Assembly (NCBI GenBank): GCA_964508135.1
Contig: CAZDSU010000005.1
Span: 77,962 to 141,961, forward strand
Direction: 5' to 3'
Length of the DNA stretch: 64,000 nucleotides
From: UBA6168 sp964508135
Lineage (GTDB): Bacteria; Bacteroidota; Bacteroidia; Chitinophagales; Saprospiraceae
Both the position numbers and the translations under genes were made by a program. Below are positions 60,615-64,000 of the stretch, one piece after another. The notes below the pieces were generated by a model. The model was not told the origin of the DNA. It saw only the letters and a list, made by a program, of their open reading frames with translations, and made no database searches. The number at the start of each line of letters is the position of its first letter. Within the stretch, counting starts at the first letter, position 1.

Positions 60615-61864
60615 GAGGCGTCATTCCGATATCGTCAGATGATGTGGTCATCAAAGCTGGGCACACTGTCACGCTGTCGGATAGCCGCTCCTGTATCTCG
60701 GTAATGGTGGAAGCCACCGCGACTCTGTTATTGGCAGGCTCGCTGAACAACAGCGGCGCTTTTCTGAACCAGGGGACGGTGGATTGGACCGGTGGCTCTT
60801 TCACTGGAACAGGAAGTATCACCAATGACGGCACGCTGAACGCCAACGGAGGCAACAACCACAACACCGCCACCAACATCACCAACAACGCAGGCAAGAC
60901 CATCAACTGGAACGACGGGCACCTCGACGTAAGCGGCGGCGGGCAGACCCTGACCAATTACGGTACCTTCAACCTCATCGGCAACAACCCCAGCGGTTTT
61001 ACTTGCCAGATGTCCATCGTGAACAAAAGCGGCGGCAGCATCGTCAAGGGCGGAACCACTTCAACCAACCTGAGCATCTCGCAGCCCTTCACCAATGAGG
61101 GCGGCGGCACGGTGACCGTGAACTCCGGCGCTTCGCTCGCCTTCCAGACGGGCGGCAACATCACCAACGACGGCACTTTCAACGTAGGCGGTACTGTGAA
61201 TAATACTTTAAGCGGCACTTACGGCGGTGCTTTCAACGTGGCATCCGGCGCAACCATTAATTTCAGCAACACAAGCACCAATTCCACGTTTTCAGGGACA
61301 ACTTTCACCAATAACGGGACGGTGAGCGTTGCCTCCGGACGGTCGATGGTGTTCGGCGGCGCAGCCCTACAAACCCTCGCCAGAAACGGCACGTCCATTA
61401 CAGCCCTCACCATCAACAACGCTTCCGACCTGAACATCACCGGCAGCCAAACAGTAACAGGAGCACTGACTTTTACAGCCGGGAAGGTTTATTTGCAAAA
61501 CGGAGACCTCAGCGTCGGTTCTCTTTCCGGCGCAACTTCCAACAAATACTTCGTCACGTTTGGTACTAGTCGGCTGATGCAGTTAGTGGGCACCTCAGCA
61601 AATGCATTTCCTGTCGGACCGAGCACCGCGAGCTACAACCCCGTCACCCTCAACCAGGCATCCGGTTCCGATACTTATGGGGTAAGGGTACAAACTGGTT
61701 TCGACTATCCCATCGGTGGTTCCGATTATGTCAACCGGCAATGGACAATTGACCGAACTCCTGGAAATACAACTGCCACTATTGTGGCTCTCCAATGGAA
61801 TTCACCGGCTGATGAGCAGGGAGTTTTTGTCTCCAGCAATTGTCATGTTTCCCGCTGGACTTGA
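60503..61864 (+). CDS. beta-rich central region of the large T9SS surface protein (disrupted)
   Basis: This about 450-residue part is Gly/Asn/Thr/Ser-rich and made of beta-strand repeats (SITNDGTLNANGG, NITNDGTFNVGG, TFTNNGTVSVASG), typical of Bacteroidota surface or adhesin proteins with a stacked beta structure. It ends at TGA (61862-61864) within VSRWT*STWNSF, where relatives of this type read RWTGSTW. The frame continues open into the MopE-repeat part, so the stop appears internal. The first few codons here belong to the out-of-register signal-peptide region. Confidence 0.75.
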   Translation: MAAFYHADAFYLLQNASHAATIQSAGTNTWSNTSTWVGGVIPISSDDVVIKAGHTVTLSDSRSCISVMVEATATLLLAGSLNNSGAFLNQGTVDWTGGSFTGTGSITNDGTLNANGGNNHNTATNITNNAGKTINWNDGHLDVSGGGQTLTNYGTFNLIGNNPSGFTCQMSIVNKSGGSIVKGGTTSTNLSISQPFTNEGGGTVTVNSGASLAFQTGGNITNDGTFNVGGTVNNTLSGTYGGAFNVASGATINFSNTSTNSTFSGTTFTNNGTVSVASGRSMVFGGAALQTLARNGTSITALTINNASDLNITGSQTVTGALTFTAGKVYLQNGDLSVGSLSGATSNKYFVTFGTSRLMQLVGTSANAFPVGPSTASYNPVTLNQASGSDTYGVRVQTGFDYPIGGSDYVNRQWTIDRTPGNTTATIVALQWNSPADEQGVFVSSNCHVSRWT

Positions 61865-61975
61865 AGCACCTGGAATTCTTTCGGCAACGGTGTAGCAAGT
61901 TGTGGCGGCACCTGCACACGCACACAGTCGAGCATTACTGCGTTTTCACCTTTTGGCGTTGCTTCCGGTACCGCA

Positions 61976-63946
61976 TTGACTGATAGTGGTCTAAACACGG
62001 AATTGTGCAATGGTATCGATGACAACTGTAATGGCACGACGGATGAGGGATTTCCCAACTTTGACGGCGACGGCATGGCGGACTGTGTGGACCCCGACGA
62101 CGACAATGACGGTATTGCTGACGCATCCGACAACTGCCCGCTGGTCAGCAACGCTAGCCAGACCAACAACGACGGCGACGGCGAGGGCGACGCCTGCGAC
62201 AATGACGACGATAACGACGGCGACCCCGATGCAACCGACTGCGATGACTTCAACGCTGCCATTCATAACGGTGCCGCTGAAGTGTGCAACGGTATTGATG
62301 ACAATTGCGACGGCATGGTGGATGAAGGATTCACCAACACCGATGGCGACGGCATGGCAGATTGCCTGGATCCCGATGATGATAACGACGGTGTGTTGGA
62401 CGGAAATGACAACTGCCCGCTGGTCAGCAACTTTGATCAGGCTAATAATGACGGCGATAGTATGGGCGACGCCTGCGATCCCGATGACGACAATGACGGT
62501 GATCCCGACGCTACCGACTGTGAGGATTTCAACGCTGCCATTTATACCGGCGCCGCTGAAGTGTGCAACGGCATTGACGACGACTGCGACGCCACCGTGG
62601 ACGAGGGCTTTTCCAACTTCGACAACGACGGCATGGCTGATTGCGTTGACCCCGACGACGACAACGACGGCGACCCTGATGCTACCGACTGCGATAACTT
62701 CAACTCCTCTGTTAACCAAAATGCAACAGAAGCATGCAACGGAATTGATGACGACTGTGATGGGCTAACAGACGAGAGCTTCCCCAACTTTGACGGCGAC
62801 GACGTGGCGGACTGTGTGGATCCTGATGACGACAACGACGGGGACCTGGATGTCACTGACTGTAACGACTTCAACGCCGCAATTAGCCATAATGCAACGG
62901 AAGCATGCAACGGCATTGATGACGACTGCGATGCGTTGACGGACGAAGGCTTTTCAAACTTTGATGGTGATGGCATGGCCGACTGTGTTGACCCGGACGA
63001 CGACAACGACGGCGATCCGGATGTCACCGACTGCAACGACTTTAATGCTGCTGTGAAGCACGGTGCAACGGAAGTCTGCAATGGCGTTGACGATGACTGC
63101 GACGGGGTAACTGACGAAGGCTTTGCCAACTTCGACGGCGATGACTTGGCGAATTGCGTGGATCCCGATGACGACAACGACGGTGATACAGATGTCACAG
63201 ACTGCAATGATTTCAATGCGGCCGTGAAGCATGGCGCAACTGAAGTTTGCAACAACATTGACGACGACTGCGATGGGCTAACGGACAAAGGCTTCGATCC
63301 CGACGGCGATGGTATTGGCTCCTGCAACGACAACTGCGACAACACCGCCAACCCTTCCCAGGCTGACAGTGATTGTGACGGCGTAGGAAATGCCTGCGAT
63401 GTATGTCCCGGCGGCGACGACAGCGTTGATAACAACAACGATGGACTTCCAGATTGCAAGTACCCGCCAACTTTCAATCAAATCATCACCGCCTGGAAAT
63501 GTGGAAACAAGAACAGCAAGGTGAGCGTCTGCCACAACGGAGGCAATACCATCTGCATCAGCTACAGTGCTGTTCAAGCTCATATCAACAACCACGGCGA
63601 TTACATCGGCCCTTGCGGCAATGCTGCCTGTAATAATGGCTGCGGGATCATTAATGTGCCGATTAGTCAGGGAGCTTTTGAAACGGCGGAACATCTGGCA
63701 CTTGAAATCTTCCCTAACCCTGCCAGTGGGAAAGCCACTTTTCACCTGCATAGCTTCGACAGCACGGCAGCCGGGCTTACAATCTTTGACCATACCGGCA
63801 GGGTAGTTTGGCAGCAAACCCTCGAAGCAGGCCAGCAAGAACTCACGCTTGACCTTACAGGGGAAACTTTTATGAGTGGAATTTACTTGGTAAAAATCAA
63901 TTCCCACAACGAGATACTCACGAAGCGACTGGTGATTTCTAAATAA
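61976..63946 (+). CDS. MopE/TSP3 repeat region with T9SS sorting domain (C-terminal part)
   Basis: This 656-residue part has seven MopE-type units with CNGIDDDCDG and DPDDDNDG. The first two units also hold thrombospondin type 3-like inserts (DNCPLVSN). The last is followed by a conserved Cys-rich tail (KVSVCHNGGNTICISYSAVQ, HGDYIGPC) and a T9SS sorting domain (LEIFPNPASGKATFHLHS to LVISK). The repeats should bind many calcium ions. It is in the same frame as the piece ending at 61864; the TTG at 61976 is only the first start codon after the internal stop. Confidence 0.85.
   Translation: MTDSGLNTELCNGIDDNCNGTTDEGFPNFDGDGMADCVDPDDDNDGIADASDNCPLVSNASQTNNDGDGEGDACDNDDDNDGDPDATDCDDFNAAIHNGAAEVCNGIDDNCDGMVDEGFTNTDGDGMADCLDPDDDNDGVLDGNDNCPLVSNFDQANNDGDSMGDACDPDDDNDGDPDATDCEDFNAAIYTGAAEVCNGIDDDCDATVDEGFSNFDNDGMADCVDPDDDNDGDPDATDCDNFNSSVNQNATEACNGIDDDCDGLTDESFPNFDGDDVADCVDPDDDNDGDLDVTDCNDFNAAISHNATEACNGIDDDCDALTDEGFSNFDGDGMADCVDPDDDNDGDPDVTDCNDFNAAVKHGATEVCNGVDDDCDGVTDEGFANFDGDDLANCVDPDDDNDGDTDVTDCNDFNAAVKHGATEVCNNIDDDCDGLTDKGFDPDGDGIGSCNDNCDNTANPSQADSDCDGVGNACDVCPGGDDSVDNNNDGLPDCKYPPTFNQIITAWKCGNKNSKVSVCHNGGNTICISYSAVQAHINNHGDYIGPCGNAACNNGCGIINVPISQGAFETAEHLALEIFPNPASGKATFHLHSFDSTAAGLTIFDHTGRVVWQQTLEAGQQELTLDLTGETFMSGIYLVKINSHNEILTKRLVISK
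62006..63280 (+). repeat. tandem MopE coding repeats
   Basis: Units start at about 62006, 62285, 62564, 62735, 62906, 63077 and 63248. The first two are 279 bp, the next four 171 bp, and the last is a partial unit. The DNA is also repetitive, so copy number could vary by recombination or be misassembled. Confidence 0.85.
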
Positions 63947-64000
63947 GAATTAGGAGTGTACGAAGGATTAAAGTAATCAAAAAATTGGAATGGCTGTCAA

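Noticed and set aside
61862..61864. TGA read as glycine (alternative genetic code)
   Set aside because: Other genes in the window end at TGA (for example the rhomboid at 12338 and the SDR at 53024), so TGA is a normal stop here.
62006..63280. CRISPR-like array
   Set aside because: The repeats are 171-279 bp, in frame, and encode MopE units; there are no short repeats with unique spacers and no cas genes.
1..64000. tRNA, rRNA or phage/plasmid genes
   Set aside because: I looked for tRNA T-arm signatures, rRNA-like conserved stretches, integrases and replication proteins and saw none.

Overview
The window reads as a chromosomal segment of a Bacteroidota bacterium. The left edge carries core type IX secretion / gliding genes (gldM, gldL, gldK and a porP/sprF homologue). 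A PorX-type PglZ response regulator lies about 30 kb away. Several products end in T9SS sorting domains, and promoter-like sites fit the Bacteroidetes pattern (TTG, about 17-20 bases, TAnnTTTG). Saprospiraceae or a close relative is my best guess from overall gene style, but nothing here proves the family. No rRNA, tRNA, CRISPR array, transposase or phage gene was seen.

Layout: 1-4.6 kb, T9SS core genes on the minus strand. 4.6-11.4 kb, a YyaL-like thioredoxin-domain protein, a large unknown secreted protein and a sigma / membrane-regulator pair. 11.6-14.5 kb, two rhomboid proteases and an endonuclease/exonuclease/phosphatase-family protein. 15.3-20.6 kb, a TPR protein, an M48-like lipoprotein with a damaged metal site, a sugar-kinase-like/RapZ fusion and GlgC. 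20.9-23.6 kb, a compact four-gene plus-strand cluster: an adaptor-like protein, a zinc-ribbon/CD225 protein, a DUF2752 protein and a second M48-like protein with a damaged zinc site. 23.7-30.6 kb, a minus-strand envelope-glycan cluster (SxtJ-like, DUF5989, carbamoyltransferase, SGNH hydrolase, epimerase, cupin, CDP-glucose dehydratase, LptC). 30.6-34.5 kb, SET protein, PorX and a secreted GH53 galactanase. 34.9-38.9 kb, two YceI proteins around an outer-membrane barrel, then a sugar kinase. 38.9-45.6 kb, housekeeping (FtsH, RsfS, BirA, CinA). 45.7-54.8 kb, a DUF5916 barrel protein, a broken TMTC-like gene, an ECF sigma operon, an SDR, RlmB and small genes. 55.0-63.9 kb, a two-component system interleaved with two secreted T9SS cargo genes, the second being a large MopE-repeat protein.

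The most distinctive signals are: (1) palindrome-of-palindromes repeats, one of which (66 bp, 22 codons) sits in frame inside an epimerase gene; (2) two M48-family proteins that each lack two of the three zinc ligands; (3) the four-gene cluster at 20.9-23.6 kb, which may be an uncharacterised membrane/conflict-type system; (4) a near-identical 23-bp promoter-proximal element containing ACGWWCGT upstream of both T9SS cargo genes flanking a LuxR-type response regulator; (5) five gene-breaking lesions clustered between 48 and 62 kb, three of them single-base changes in short A/T runs, which could be real decay or sequence error.
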